NCBI RefSeq assembly: GCF_028888695.1
Contig: NZ_PNFF01000001.1
Span: 2,279,375-2,343,374, forward strand
Length of the DNA: 64,000 nucleotides
Source: Bacillus methanolicus
GTDB taxonomy: Bacteria > Bacillota > Bacilli > Bacillales > Cytobacillaceae
Reading direction: 5' to 3'
Shown: positions 43,959 to 53,107 of the stretch, one piece after another
Layout of the letters: each line of letters opens with the position of its first letter
How positions within the stretch are numbered: position 1 is the first letter of the stretch
The notes under the pieces: generated by a model
What the model was told of the DNA's origin: nothing
The model's input: the letters and a program-made list of their open reading frames with translations, nothing else
The model's database searches: none
Program-made: the position numbers and the translations under genes

Positions 43959-44518
43959 ACCCCATAGCCATTTGCAATCAAGTCAAGCTTTCCTGTCTTC
44001 GGATCAATAACCAAACCATGGACGGGAACATCTTTTGGCAAAAGCGGGTGGTTTCTTATCACATTAACGCTGTGTAATACACTTTCATGAACATTTTCAA
44101 AGCCCTGAAGCCATTCATTTACTTTTATTCCCGAATAGTTTAAGGTATCAATCGTTTCTTTCTTAATGCCTCTGTCATACATGTTTTTAATTACGTCATC
44201 CGCTTTCATTCCGCTCATTCCGCAATCATAATGGCCGATTACAAGCACTTCCTCTGCCTTCAATTGATAGACCGCAACGAGCAAGCTCCTCATGATGCTT
44301 CCAAACGGGTGCGTAACCAATGCACCTGCATTTTTAACAATCTTCACGTCACCATTTCCTACATTAAGTGCTTTCGGAAGCAGCTCAATTAATCTTGTAT
44401 CCATACATGTTAAGATTACCAATTTTTTATTTGGAAATTTCGTTGTTTCAAACTCTTTATATTTTTCCTCAGCAACAAATTGTTCATTGTATTGTAATAT
44501 TTCATCTAGCAGCTTCAA
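43955..44518 (-). CDS. ytiB: Beta-class carbonic anhydrase YtiB
   Basis: A 187-aa beta-carbonic anhydrase. Zinc ligands Cys38 (LTCMDTR, with the Asp40/Arg42 dyad) and the later His and Cys in [10 protein letters not shown] are all present. It interconverts CO2 and bicarbonate in the cytosol. The start is TTG 44518 with AAGGAAG 6 nt upstream. Same position as ytiB in B. subtilis. Confidence 0.93.
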   Translation of the reverse strand: MKLLDEILQYNEQFVAEEKYKEFETTKFPNKKLVILTCMDTRLIELLPKALNVGNGDVKIVKNAGALVTHPFGSIMRSLLVAVYQLKAEEVLVIGHYDCGMSGMKADDVIKNMYDRGIKKETIDTLNYSGIKVNEWLQGFENVHESVLHSVNVIRNHPLLPKDVPVHGLVIDPKTGKLDLIANGYGV

Positions 44519-44600
44519 ATGATTCTTCCTTTCCGCGAAAATGATATCTATTCATCTTATTAGAATACAAAAAACACATGAAGTAAACAATTTTTTTCTC

Positions 44601-44629
44601 TTGCAATTTCATTATTTCTTTTGTATGAT
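44601..44629 (+). promoter_or_regulatory. Promoter of the zinc-binding lipoprotein gene
   Basis: TTGCAA (44601-44606) and TATGAT (44624-44629) with a 17-bp spacer. The first Zur box begins 12 bp downstream. Confidence 0.75.
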
Positions 44630-44641
44630 ACTTTTTGTAAT

Positions 44642-44662
44642 AAATCGTAACGATTACGCATT
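44642..44662. promoter_or_regulatory. Zur box 1
   Basis: CGTAA-CGA-TTACG inverted repeat with AAAT on the left flank, close to the Bacillus Zur consensus (TCGTAAT-n-ATTACGA core). It overlaps the expected transcription start region. Confidence 0.75.
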
Positions 44663-44698
44663 AACTTTTAATCTATGAAACATATTTTTTTCTCTATT

Positions 44699-44719
44699 AA
44701 ATCGTAATAAATACGGTTT
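44699..44719. promoter_or_regulatory. Zur box 2
   Basis: AAATCGTAAT followed by AAATACGGTTT matches the 21-bp Zur consensus at all but two positions. It lies 22 bp before the lipoprotein start. Confidence 0.8.
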
Positions 44720-44741
44720 ACAAATTAGAAAGGAGCAGTTC

Positions 44742-45779
44742 ATGAAAAAGCTTATTGTACTTATATCCTTATTATTACCAATGAGTTTATTATTATCGGC
44801 ATGCGGAAATGAAGCTGATTCAACCAATAAAAAGAATGATAGCAAATTAACGGTCTATACAACGATTTATCCACTTGCTTATTTTACAGAAAGAATCGGC
44901 GGAGATTACGTTTCCGTAGATTCGATTTATCCTGCCGGAGCGGATGAACATACATTTGAGCCTTCCCAAAAAGATATGATGAAATTAGCAGATGCCGATC
45001 TGTTTATTTATGTTGGCTTAAATCTTGAAGGCTTTGTTAATAAAGCGAAAGATATTTTAAAAAATGAAGATGTTTCGTTAGTAGCTGCTGGTGAACACAT
45101 TACCTTTGATGAATCCAAAGCTGCTGAAGGGGAAGAAGAAACTCATGCAGGTGAAGAGCATGCTACAGAGGAAGAGCATTCCCATGAAGACGAACATTCA
45201 CATGAAGAAGGGGATTCGCATGAGGGAGGACACGATGATGGCCATCACCATGGGGATATCGATCCTCACGTGTGGCTCGATCCATTGTATGCTAAGCAAT
45301 TAGCGGAAGAAATCAAAAATGCCCTGTCTGAAAAACTTCCTGAACAAAAAAGTGTATTTGAAAAAAATTATACAGAACTGGCAAAAGAATTGGATGAACT
45401 TCATCATGATTTCGAAGACACGATCCACTCAGCCAAACACCATGAAATAATTGTATCCCATGCAGCGTATGGTTATTGGGAAAAGCGATATGGTTTAGAG
45501 CAAATTAGTATCTCTGGTTTATCCACTACTAACGAGCCTTCACAAAAAGAATTGGAAGAGATTATAGCTGTTGCAAAAGAACATGATTTAAAATATGTTT
45601 TAGTTGAGCAAAATTTCAATTCGAAGCTGAGTGAAACTGTTAAAAAAGAAGTCGGGGGGAAAGCGTTAACTCTTCATAATTTAGCGACTCTGACTGATGA
45701 AGATATAAAAAATAACAAAACATATTTTACGATCATGAAGCAAAATATCGAAACATTAGACAAAGCTTTAAATGAATAG
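44742..45779 (+). CDS. znuA: Zinc ABC transporter substrate-binding lipoprotein (ZnuA/AdcA-like)
   Basis: A 345-aa cluster 9 solute-binding protein. Signal peptide with lipobox LSAC (Cys21); AGADEHTFEPSQKD-type first His (here PAGADEHTFEPSQ); a long His/Glu-rich loop (about 127-170) typical of zinc scavengers; then HVWLDP, VSHAAYGYW and a C-terminal EQNFNSK. AAAGGAGCAG precedes ATG 44742. Two Zur boxes upstream indicate induction by zinc starvation. No ABC permease or ATPase gene is adjacent, so it must pair with a transporter encoded elsewhere. ZnuA versus AdcA naming is a matter of convention. Confidence 0.9.
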   Translation: MKKLIVLISLLLPMSLLLSACGNEADSTNKKNDSKLTVYTTIYPLAYFTERIGGDYVSVDSIYPAGADEHTFEPSQKDMMKLADADLFIYVGLNLEGFVNKAKDILKNEDVSLVAAGEHITFDESKAAEGEEETHAGEEHATEEEHSHEDEHSHEEGDSHEGGHDDGHHHGDIDPHVWLDPLYAKQLAEEIKNALSEKLPEQKSVFEKNYTELAKELDELHHDFEDTIHSAKHHEIIVSHAAYGYWEKRYGLEQISISGLSTTNEPSQKELEEIIAVAKEHDLKYVLVEQNFNSKLSETVKKEVGGKALTLHNLATLTDEDIKNNKTYFTIMKQNIETLDKALNE

Positions 45780-45786
45780 ATTTTTC

Positions 45787-45816
45787 AAAGCCTCCGTTAA
45801 AATCGGGGGCTTTTAT
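45787..45816 (+). terminator. Terminator after the zinc lipoprotein gene
   Basis: AAAGCCTCCG and CGGGGGCTTT arms with an A/T loop, followed by TTATT. Confidence 0.85.
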
Positions 45817-45932
45817 TATTTGTTTTAAAAAATGATACGATTTATCACAATGGTTTCCTTTTTCTGTTACGTATGAACTTTCTTATCGTATGAGATTCTA
45901 ATCTTGTATCAACATTAAAGGGGTGATACAAC

Positions 45933-46091
45933 TTGGCAAAGGATGTACTTTGTGAAGTGAACAACTGCGAGTACTGGGCACAAGGAAACCTCTGCAGTGC
46001 AGAGAAAATTTACGTTGTCAGCCATAAAGGAAAAACGGCAGATAAAAGTGAAGAGACAGATTGCAAAACATTTAAACCAGCTGGCCTTTAA
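45933..46091 (+). CDS. DUF1540 small cysteine-rich protein
   Basis: A 52-aa protein from TTG 45933 with AAGGGGTGAT 5 nt upstream. The four cysteines occur in the DUF1540 pattern: VLCEVNNCEYWAQGNLCSAEKI, later DCKTFKP. Such proteins are probably small metal-binding or redox domains and are common in spore-formers. Function unknown. A terminator follows. Confidence 0.85.
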   Translation: MAKDVLCEVNNCEYWAQGNLCSAEKIYVVSHKGKTADKSEETDCKTFKPAGL

Positions 46092-46102
46092 TATTTAATG
46101 AA

Positions 46103-46137
46103 AATCAGGCAGAATGAAATTTCTGCCTGATTTCTCG
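46103..46137 (+). terminator. Terminator after the DUF1540 gene
   Basis: AATCAGGCAGAA and TTCTGCCTGATT form a 12-bp stem followed by TCTC and T-rich sequence. Confidence 0.85.
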
Positions 46138-46196
46138 TATTTTTTACAGGATCCAGCCGGGCTCTGTGGATACATCTCGTCACCGCTTGCTCCGAA

Positions 46197-47675
46197 TTAA
46201 AACAGGTCAGGCAATTTTCTTCTTAAGAGCTTTTTAGCCGCATTGCGCGGAAGTTCTGAAGCAAATATGATTTTTTTCGGAACTTTATATTTCGCTAGCT
46301 TTTCAGTGCAGAAGCTGATGACTTCCTCTTCTGAAAGCTGCGATCCGCTTTTCCGTACAATAACAGCTGCAGGAACCTGTCCCCATTTCTCATCAGGAAG
46401 TCCGGTTACTCCTGCATCGATTATATCGGGATGAGACAACAGCACTCCTTCAATTTCTGCCGGATAGATGTTTTCCCCGCCGGAAATGATCAAATCTTTG
46501 CGCCGGTCGAGGACGTATAGGAACCCTTCTTCATCCATATAGCCAATATCTCCTGTTGCAAACCAACCATTTTGGATCGAATCCTCTGTTCCCTGATTCT
46601 GATTTATATACCCGATTGTCACATTAGGGCCTTTCACATAAATTTCTCCCTCTTCATACGGTGCTGCTTTTTCTCCTGAAAAATTCACAATTTTTACCTC
46701 TGAAGGGAATAATGCTTTTCCGGCGGAACCTAGTTTCGACAAGGCATGCTCAGGGGCAAGTGTCACAATTTGTGACGCCGTTTCCGTCATACCGTATGTT
46801 TGAAAAACTGGAATTCCTTTTTCAACACATTTTTCAAGAAGAGAAAGCGGAGCAGGCCCGCCGCCTAATAACATGCAGCGAAAGGACTCCGGCAAAGTTT
46901 TATCCCTTAGAGAATGGATCATCCGTTTTAGCATGACGCTTACGACTGACATGATCGTAACATTATGCTTTTGAATGTCTTTTATTGTTTCTTCCTCATC
47001 AAATGATTCATGAAGGACGATTGTCATTCCGTAAATCATGCTTCGTACAAGGATTGAATAGCCGCTGATATGAAACAATGGCACTGCACACAGCCACGTA
47101 TCTGTCTCTAATAATCCTAAATTCAGGGCAGAACCTATCGCACTCCACCAATGGTTACCGTATGTTTGCAATACTCCTTTCGGATGGCCGGTAGTACCGG
47201 AAGTATACATGACCGTGCAAACATCATTCATATGATATTCATCAAGAATTTCAGGGGATGAGCCTTTTCTTTGGAAAAGATTTTGCTTAGTTATAATCGT
47301 AAGATCATTTATTTTTCCAATGATTTCATTTATATGTCCATCAAAAGCCTCTTCTGTTATCAAATAAGATGAATGTGAATCGTTAAGCTGCCAAATAATT
47401 TCCTCAGGCGTTAATCGGTTATTAAGAATCACCGCTTTGATTCCAAGCATCTGCAGCGCAAACAAAATAAAAACGGTATCCTGGTGGTTTTTTAGAAGCA
47501 CTCCGGCAAACTGGCCTTTTTTCAAACCAACTTCTGAAAGCTGGCCGGCTGTTTTAACAGCAAGATAAAACAATTCCCGAAACGTAATGGAAGAATCGCG
47601 GAAGTGGATGGCGATTCGATCGGGGGTAAGGTACGCGCGCTTTTTCAGCCAATTTGGTATCGTTTGTTCCATCAT
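46197..47675 (-). CDS. menE: o-Succinylbenzoate-CoA ligase
   Basis: A 492-aa ANL-superfamily adenylating enzyme from ATG 47675 (AAAGGTGAG at 7 nt). The AMP-binding motif MYTSGTTGHPKG, QTYGMTET, and the hinge YVLDRRKDLIISGGENIYP are intact; the C-terminal PRNAAKKLLRR holds the catalytic Lys. It activates o-succinylbenzoate as its CoA thioester in menaquinone synthesis. It lies downstream of menB, but a good hairpin lies between the two, so it may be expressed less than the rest of the cluster. Confidence 0.93.
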   Translation of the reverse strand: MMEQTIPNWLKKRAYLTPDRIAIHFRDSSITFRELFYLAVKTAGQLSEVGLKKGQFAGVLLKNHQDTVFILFALQMLGIKAVILNNRLTPEEIIWQLNDSHSSYLITEEAFDGHINEIIGKINDLTIITKQNLFQRKGSSPEILDEYHMNDVCTVMYTSGTTGHPKGVLQTYGNHWWSAIGSALNLGLLETDTWLCAVPLFHISGYSILVRSMIYGMTIVLHESFDEEETIKDIQKHNVTIMSVVSVMLKRMIHSLRDKTLPESFRCMLLGGGPAPLSLLEKCVEKGIPVFQTYGMTETASQIVTLAPEHALSKLGSAGKALFPSEVKIVNFSGEKAAPYEEGEIYVKGPNVTIGYINQNQGTEDSIQNGWFATGDIGYMDEEGFLYVLDRRKDLIISGGENIYPAEIEGVLLSHPDIIDAGVTGLPDEKWGQVPAAVIVRKSGSQLSEEEVISFCTEKLAKYKVPKKIIFASELPRNAAKKLLRRKLPDLF

Positions 47676-47721
47676 GCTGATACTCACCTTTCTTTAAAGA
47701 CCACTAGAATGGGAAGCATTT

Positions 47722-47760
47722 TGATAATAAAACAGCCTGATGGAAGGCCATCAAGCTGTG
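47722..47760 (-). terminator. Hairpin between menB and menE
   Basis: ACAGC-TTGATGG and CCATCA-GGCTGT arms with a 4-nt loop, followed by TTTATT on the minus strand. Confidence 0.78.
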
Positions 47761-47801
47761 ATGAAAAGTAAACTATATCAAACTCACGTCATTTTAAAAC
47801 A

Positions 47802-48620
47802 TCAAGGAAAGCGAGGGAACTTGCCGAAGTCAGGTTTGCGTTTTTCTTTAAACGCATCTCTTCCTTCTTTCGCTTCATCTGTTGTGTAGTATAAAAGCGT
47901 TGCATCCCCTGCAAACTGCTGAAGACCCGCAAGACCATCTGTGTCTGCATTAAATGCTGCCTTCAAGAAGCGAATAGCAGTCGGGCTTTTTTCAAGAATT
48001 TCTTCACACCATTTAATGGTTTCCTCTTCAACTTTTTCAAGTGGAACAACAGCATTGACAAGCCCCATTTCGAGTGCTTCCTGTGCATTATATTGACGGC
48101 ATAAATACCAGATTTCCCGTGCTTTTTTGTGTCCGACAATTCTTGCAAGGTATCCAGACCCATAACCTGCATCAAAGCTCCCGACTTTCGGTCCTGTTTG
48201 TCCAAAAATGGCATTATCCGCAGCAATCGTTAAATCACATACCACATGCAGCACATGGCCGCCGCCGATTGCATACCCTTTAACCATCGCGATGACAGGC
48301 TTTGGAATTACACGGATTAAGCGCTGCAGATCAAGAACATTTAAGCGCGGAATTTCGTCTTCTCCTACATAGCCGCCATGTCCGCGCACCTTTTGGTCGC
48401 CCCCGGAACAAAACGCCTTATCCCCAGCACCGGTTAAGATAATCACTCCAATGTTTTGATCATCGCGAGCATAAGCAAACGCATCGATTAATTCCATTAC
48501 TGTTTTAGGACGAAAAGCATTATGTACTTCCGGACGGTTAATTGTAATCTTTGCAATGCCGTTATACGTTTCATAAATAATATCTTCATACTGACGGCCA
48601 GGCATCCATTCAACTGCCAT
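47802..48620 (-). CDS. menB: 1,4-Dihydroxy-2-naphthoyl-CoA synthase
   Basis: A 272-aa crotonase-family enzyme from ATG 48620 (GAGGAGG site). Oxyanion-hole segments [15 protein letters not shown] and [11 protein letters not shown], and [18 protein letters not shown], match MenB. It closes the second aromatic ring in menaquinone synthesis. It follows menH by about 138 nt and precedes the hairpin before menE. Confidence 0.96.
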   Translation of the reverse strand: MAVEWMPGRQYEDIIYETYNGIAKITINRPEVHNAFRPKTVMELIDAFAYARDDQNIGVIILTGAGDKAFCSGGDQKVRGHGGYVGEDEIPRLNVLDLQRLIRVIPKPVIAMVKGYAIGGGHVLHVVCDLTIAADNAIFGQTGPKVGSFDAGYGSGYLARIVGHKKAREIWYLCRQYNAQEALEMGLVNAVVPLEKVEEETIKWCEEILEKSPTAIRFLKAAFNADTDGLAGLQQFAGDATLLYYTTDEAKEGRDAFKEKRKPDFGKFPRFP

Positions 48621-48758
48621 CTTAAAACCTCCTCTATTTTTTAGCATTTGATAAGACGGCTCTTCAAGCAGCGTACTTGTATTATGAACGTACTATCTGC
48701 ATTTCCACTAATAGTATGATGAACCAATCAGATCATATTCCCAAATTGTCGAACTCGC

Positions 48759-49583
48759 TCAATTTTGCCCTATTGAATGAGATAAAAACCCACTTACTAT
48801 TGTACCAAATTTTTTAGGTTCTTCCACATGTATTGCATGCCCACAGCCATTAATATTGATCCATCGACAATTTTTGATCTTTATTTTCATCTTTTTGGCA
48901 ATTTCGCAAAACTTTTGGTCGAGAGAACCGGTAATCAATAACGTTCCATGCGATAAATATTCAAGCTCATCCCACCACGAAGGCTGGGCTCCGGTTCCCA
49001 TACCGATTAAACTGTTAGCAAGCCCAATTTTAGAATTTTTCAATCTTTGCTCCCTTAGATGATCACGAACGGACTTTGGAAGTGTCTGCTGTGATAGGAA
49101 AAGGGGGATATTTTCCCAGTAGGAAATAAACGGTTCTATCCCTTTTTCAAGAATAAAAGCAGCTAATTTCTCATCTTGAATTCTTCGTTCTTGTCTCTCT
49201 TCTTCAAGCATTAGACCCGGGGATGAACTTTCCAATATTAATTTTCTGACCCGATGTGGATACCGTACTGCAAATGTTAAAGCAAGTCTTCCTCCCATGG
49301 AATATCCTAAAATATCTGCCTTTTCAATCCCTAACTGTTCCATTAAAGAATGAAGATCATCTGCCACAGACAAAATATGATAACGATTCGATTCTTCAGG
49401 GCTTTCCGTTTTGCCGTGACCAATAATGTCGATCATGATGAGCCGTGAGTGGTTGCTCCAGCTTTTACAGAACGGATTCCATGTAGAAGAATCCCCGGTG
49501 AATCCATGAAGCAAAATCAGCGGAAATCCATCTCCACATGTGTCAACATTGTAATGAACACCATTTAAAACATATTTCATCAT
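48759..49583 (-). CDS. menH: SHCHC synthase (2-succinyl-6-hydroxy-2,4-cyclohexadiene-1-carboxylate synthase)
   Basis: A 274-aa alpha/beta hydrolase-fold lyase. LLHGFTGDSSTW (24-35), GYSMGG (93-98, Ser95) and a C-terminal GCGHAIHVEEP with the catalytic His are present. It removes pyruvate from the MenD product. Its ATG overlaps the menD stop, showing translational coupling. B. subtilis name ytxM. Confidence 0.92.
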   Translation of the reverse strand: MMKYVLNGVHYNVDTCGDGFPLILLHGFTGDSSTWNPFCKSWSNHSRLIMIDIIGHGKTESPEESNRYHILSVADDLHSLMEQLGIEKADILGYSMGGRLALTFAVRYPHRVRKLILESSSPGLMLEEERQERRIQDEKLAAFILEKGIEPFISYWENIPLFLSQQTLPKSVRDHLREQRLKNSKIGLANSLIGMGTGAQPSWWDELEYLSHGTLLITGSLDQKFCEIAKKMKIKIKNCRWININGCGHAIHVEEPKKFGTIVSGFLSHSIGQN

Positions 49584-51328
49584 GAAACACCATTGATTTT
49601 ATTGCTTATTTCCCGGGAAACATAATTCCACAATTTTCGATGCTCTGTTACGTTTCTGTCTCTGGCTGTCGGAATTTCCATTACGGTCAAACCAGAATCA
49701 TTCATATTCCGCAAGAAAGTGGACTTAAATTGGTCCCAGGATGTAATTTTTTCGAATTTTCCGTTATACATGCGAACTGCATGTTCAAAGTTTAAATCAA
49801 TCGGCGTTCCAAATAATAATTCAAAGTTTTTAGGATGGCTTGCTTGAGGAAGGAAGGAAAAAATTCCACCTCCGTTATTATTCACCAGCAAAATTTTAAT
49901 ATTAATATCATATAGTTTCGCAGCAAGCAGGCCATTTAAATCATGAAAAAAAGTAAGATCTCCAACTATTAAGTACAACGGCTGCAAAACAGAAGCAGCT
50001 CCAATCGCAGTTGAAATGATTCCGTCGATTCCATTTGCGCCTCTGTTTGCCATGATTCGAATGGATTTATCGGTAACATGGAAAAATGTATCCAAATCTC
50101 TGATTGGCATACTGTTTCCAACAAACAGTGTGGCTCCGTCAGGAATTAAATCCGATAGCTGATAAATAAGCTTTCCTTCGCTTAATTCCTCTATTTCGTT
50201 AATTTTAGAAAGCTCGGTCTTCGTCAGATCATTTATTTCAAGCCATTTATCTAAAAATGGATGGTGATTCTTTTCCGAAACATACTTTGCAATCGATTTG
50301 CAGAATTCAGTTTCATTGCAATGGATCATATTGGTTGCTGCTGCCGGGTCTCTCCAGCCGGCACCGCCATCAATCACAAACTGCGGAACATCCATGTTTT
50401 CTTTTATAAAAATAGATAACGCCTTAGAAACAGGCATAGCCCCAAACCTGATGATGATATCCGGTTTTAGCGCTTTTTTGCAGTCAGAATTTCGTAAAAA
50501 TGTGTCGTAGGCGTCAATAATAAAATCTTTAGAATGTTTACCACTTCTTAGCTGTGACAGTGGATCAGCTAAAATCGGAAACTTTAATGCGCTTGCTAGT
50601 TTCGTTATGTTTTCAGCAAACAACTTGTCATTCAATGGACCGCATACAATAATGCCATTGTCATATTGAGTGAATATTCCTGCCAGTTCCTTATATGTTT
50701 CTTCTGAAAGAGTAAGCTCACCCGTTTCAACAGAAACGTAGCCATCCGGCCGCTCGGGAAGATCAAATAAATCTTCCTTTCCTAAATTGGGAACAAGCGG
50801 CTCTCGAAATGGAAAATTTAAGTGTACAGGGCCAGATGGCGAACGTAAAGCGATTGCAGCAGCACGTGCACAAACTGAACGGGCATAGCGGATCATTTCA
50901 TCCGTTTTTTCCGGCGGAGCCATTTCCACAAACCATTTCACATGATGCCCAAATAAATGAATTTGGTCGATTGCTTGCGGCGCTCCTACATCTCGAAGCT
51001 CATGCGGCCGATCGGCAGTCAAAACGATGAGAGGGACCCTTGAATATTGTGCTTCAATAATGGCAGGGTAATAATTAGCTGCAGCCGTTCCGGATGTACA
51101 TAATATGGCTACCGGTTTTCGCAAAGACTTTGCAATTCCAAGGGCAAAAAAAGCAGCTGACCGTTCATCTATATGAATATGGACGCGAAGATCGGGATGC
51201 TCCGCCATCACCATTGCCATAGGAGTAGACCTTGAACCAGGACTGATCACAACATCTCGAACCCCTGTTTTTACTAATTCAGCAACAAAAGCAGAAACAT
51301 ATGCAGTTAAATTTTCTTGATGATCCAC
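49580..51328 (-). CDS. menD: SEPHCHC synthase MenD
   Basis: A 582-aa thiamine-diphosphate enzyme that joins 2-oxoglutarate-derived succinic semialdehyde to isochorismate. N-terminal VVISPGSRSTPMAM binds isochorismate; IDERSAAFFALGIAKS carries the catalytic Glu; GDLTFFHDLNGLLAAK with NNNGGGIFSFLPQ is the ThDP/Mg2+ motif. The GTG start shares one base with the menF stop; GGGGGAAG precedes it. Confidence 0.96.
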   Translation of the reverse strand: MDHQENLTAYVSAFVAELVKTGVRDVVISPGSRSTPMAMVMAEHPDLRVHIHIDERSAAFFALGIAKSLRKPVAILCTSGTAAANYYPAIIEAQYSRVPLIVLTADRPHELRDVGAPQAIDQIHLFGHHVKWFVEMAPPEKTDEMIRYARSVCARAAAIALRSPSGPVHLNFPFREPLVPNLGKEDLFDLPERPDGYVSVETGELTLSEETYKELAGIFTQYDNGIIVCGPLNDKLFAENITKLASALKFPILADPLSQLRSGKHSKDFIIDAYDTFLRNSDCKKALKPDIIIRFGAMPVSKALSIFIKENMDVPQFVIDGGAGWRDPAAATNMIHCNETEFCKSIAKYVSEKNHHPFLDKWLEINDLTKTELSKINEIEELSEGKLIYQLSDLIPDGATLFVGNSMPIRDLDTFFHVTDKSIRIMANRGANGIDGIISTAIGAASVLQPLYLIVGDLTFFHDLNGLLAAKLYDINIKILLVNNNGGGIFSFLPQASHPKNFELLFGTPIDLNFEHAVRMYNGKFEKITSWDQFKSTFLRNMNDSGLTVMEIPTARDRNVTEHRKLWNYVSREISNKINGVS

Positions 51329-52731
51329 TATATTCTTCCCCCAAGAGCCGAAAGCATCGGCCGAAACTTTATGGCTGTTTCTTTGTATTCACTTTCTGCA
51401 TCAGAATCTGCAACTACTCCGCAGCCGGCAAAGAGCGAAGCTTTCTTTCCCCGGATTAATCCTGAGCGGATTGAAACGGCAAAATCACCGTTGTCTTTAT
51501 AATCAACCCAGCCAAGAGGAGCAGCGTAAAAACCCCGATCCAACTTCTCTGCTTCCCTTATTTTGGCCATTGCTTCTACTTTCGGGAAGCCGCCCAAAGC
51601 AGGTGTTGGATGCAGCTTTTCGACAAACCGCAATAGAGAGTGATTTTTTTTATTTTTGCCGACAACTGGTGTGTAAAGATGCTGAATATCCCTTATTTTT
51701 AACAATTTCGGTTTGTCAGGCAAAAATACTTCATCACAAATTTCCTTCATTGCTTCCCGAATCATTTCTACTACATACTGATGTTCGATTAAATTTTTTT
51801 GATCGTTTAAAAGTGCTTCTCCCAGCAATTCATCTTCTTCGACTGTTTTTCCCCTGCTAATTGAACCGGCAACGCATGCTGAATACACATCTTTTCCGTT
51901 TTTCTTTACAAGCCTTTCTGGAGAAGCACTTATAAAACAGTCACCATTTGATTCAAATGCATAGACAAAGCTTTCCTTTTGTTCTGTTAACAGCCTGGAT
52001 AGGACGGTTTCCACTTTGACTTCCTGATTGAATGTAATCCTAAGGTCCCTGGCGAGCACCACTTTTTTTAATTTCCCGTCTTTCAAATCCTTAACCACTT
52101 TCGCAACAGTTTCTTTCCATTCATTAGGATTACTTTCATTTTCATGTTCTATTTCCGGCAGACCATAATCGTGATCTATATGAATAGATGCTAAAATCTC
52201 ATCTCTTTCCCTTGTAATTTTTTCTATAATTGATGGGTGATCATGTTGCGTGCATACAATATTAGTAGTAAAAAATGCTTGTCCATTAATGATGCTCAGC
52301 ATATAAATTGGAATATGAAAAAGTGAATTGGAAAATTTGGACCAAAGTTCTGTTTTTTCTTTCAAAGGATCGAACGAAAATCCACCAAACATAATTGGGC
52401 CAATGCCACATTGATCGTACTCATTGTGTATGACAGAATCATCAATAAAGCGCTTCCACTCTGTTTCAACATGAAAAAAACGGTCAGAAGCCTGATCCGA
52501 TTGAATTTGTTTACATATACCTAAGCCAACTAAAATCATTTGACCAGCAGGATCTTTCCAAAAGAAACGTTCGCCTAAAAATTTATCTCTTCCAGCAGCA
52601 AATAAAGAAAGGGGTTTGATATTGCTGATTTTTTGGACTTCGCTTACCAGAACAGGACGTCCTAATTCTCTAGTTTTTGAAATTGCCTTTTCTATCATTT
52701 CTTTTAGTTCCGAATCTTGAATTGTAACCAA
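51328..52731 (-). CDS. menF: Isochorismate synthase MenF
   Basis: A 467-aa chorismate-binding enzyme converting chorismate to isochorismate. Conserved blocks ASPERLVKKNG, CVAGSISRGKTVEEDE, HQYVVEMIREA, LHPTPALGGFPK and AGCGVVADSDAESEY are present. The start is TTG 52731 with GGGGGGA 5 nt upstream. First gene of menFDHB(E), with a promoter at 52792-52821, divergent from menA. Confidence 0.94.
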   Translation of the reverse strand: MVTIQDSELKEMIEKAISKTRELGRPVLVSEVQKISNIKPLSLFAAGRDKFLGERFFWKDPAGQMILVGLGICKQIQSDQASDRFFHVETEWKRFIDDSVIHNEYDQCGIGPIMFGGFSFDPLKEKTELWSKFSNSLFHIPIYMLSIINGQAFFTTNIVCTQHDHPSIIEKITRERDEILASIHIDHDYGLPEIEHENESNPNEWKETVAKVVKDLKDGKLKKVVLARDLRITFNQEVKVETVLSRLLTEQKESFVYAFESNGDCFISASPERLVKKNGKDVYSACVAGSISRGKTVEEDELLGEALLNDQKNLIEHQYVVEMIREAMKEICDEVFLPDKPKLLKIRDIQHLYTPVVGKNKKNHSLLRFVEKLHPTPALGGFPKVEAMAKIREAEKLDRGFYAAPLGWVDYKDNGDFAVSIRSGLIRGKKASLFAGCGVVADSDAESEYKETAIKFRPMLSALGGRI

Positions 52732-52791
52732 AAAAATCCCCCCAATAACAGCCCTTCAATGACTGTTATCCATTCGTTATAAACTTCTTCT

Positions 52792-52821
52792 AAGATACAC
52801 CTCAAGACAATCACATGTCAA
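52792..52821 (-). promoter_or_regulatory. Promoter of the menFDHB cluster
   Basis: TTGACA (52816-52821) and TATCTT (52792-52797) with an 18-bp spacer, about 60 nt before menF. The rest of the menF-menA gap holds only the menA promoters. Confidence 0.6.
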
Positions 52822-52977
52822 TAAAAGCAGTATTTTAAACCTAGTTTTTTCCTTATTATATAAATGACTCTTCTCCCCTATTCACCAAATTGGAGAAACT
52901 TCCATGATAGTACTCATTCCAAAGAAACAAACCTATTCCCCTCTGGCAGGTGTAACCAGATTAGCGAAAAAAAGTCA

Positions 52978-53006
52978 TTGACACCTATTATTTGTTACCC
53001 TACACT
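52978..53006 (+). promoter_or_regulatory. Possible upstream promoter of menA
   Basis: TTGACA (52978-52983) and TACACT (53001-53006) with a 17-bp spacer. Confidence 0.55.
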
Positions 53007-53034
53007 TAAAATTGTAACAATTTATTCACATATT

Positions 53035-53063
53035 TTGACACTGTCGTCTTTTTCCGCTAAAAT
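53035..53063 (+). promoter_or_regulatory. Main promoter of menA
   Basis: TTGACA (53035-53040) and TAAAAT (53058-53063) with a 17-bp spacer, 45 nt before the menA start. Confidence 0.8.
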
Positions 53064-53107
53064 AGAACAGTTTGTATCAATTACTACACAAAGGGAGAGA
53101 CAGAACA

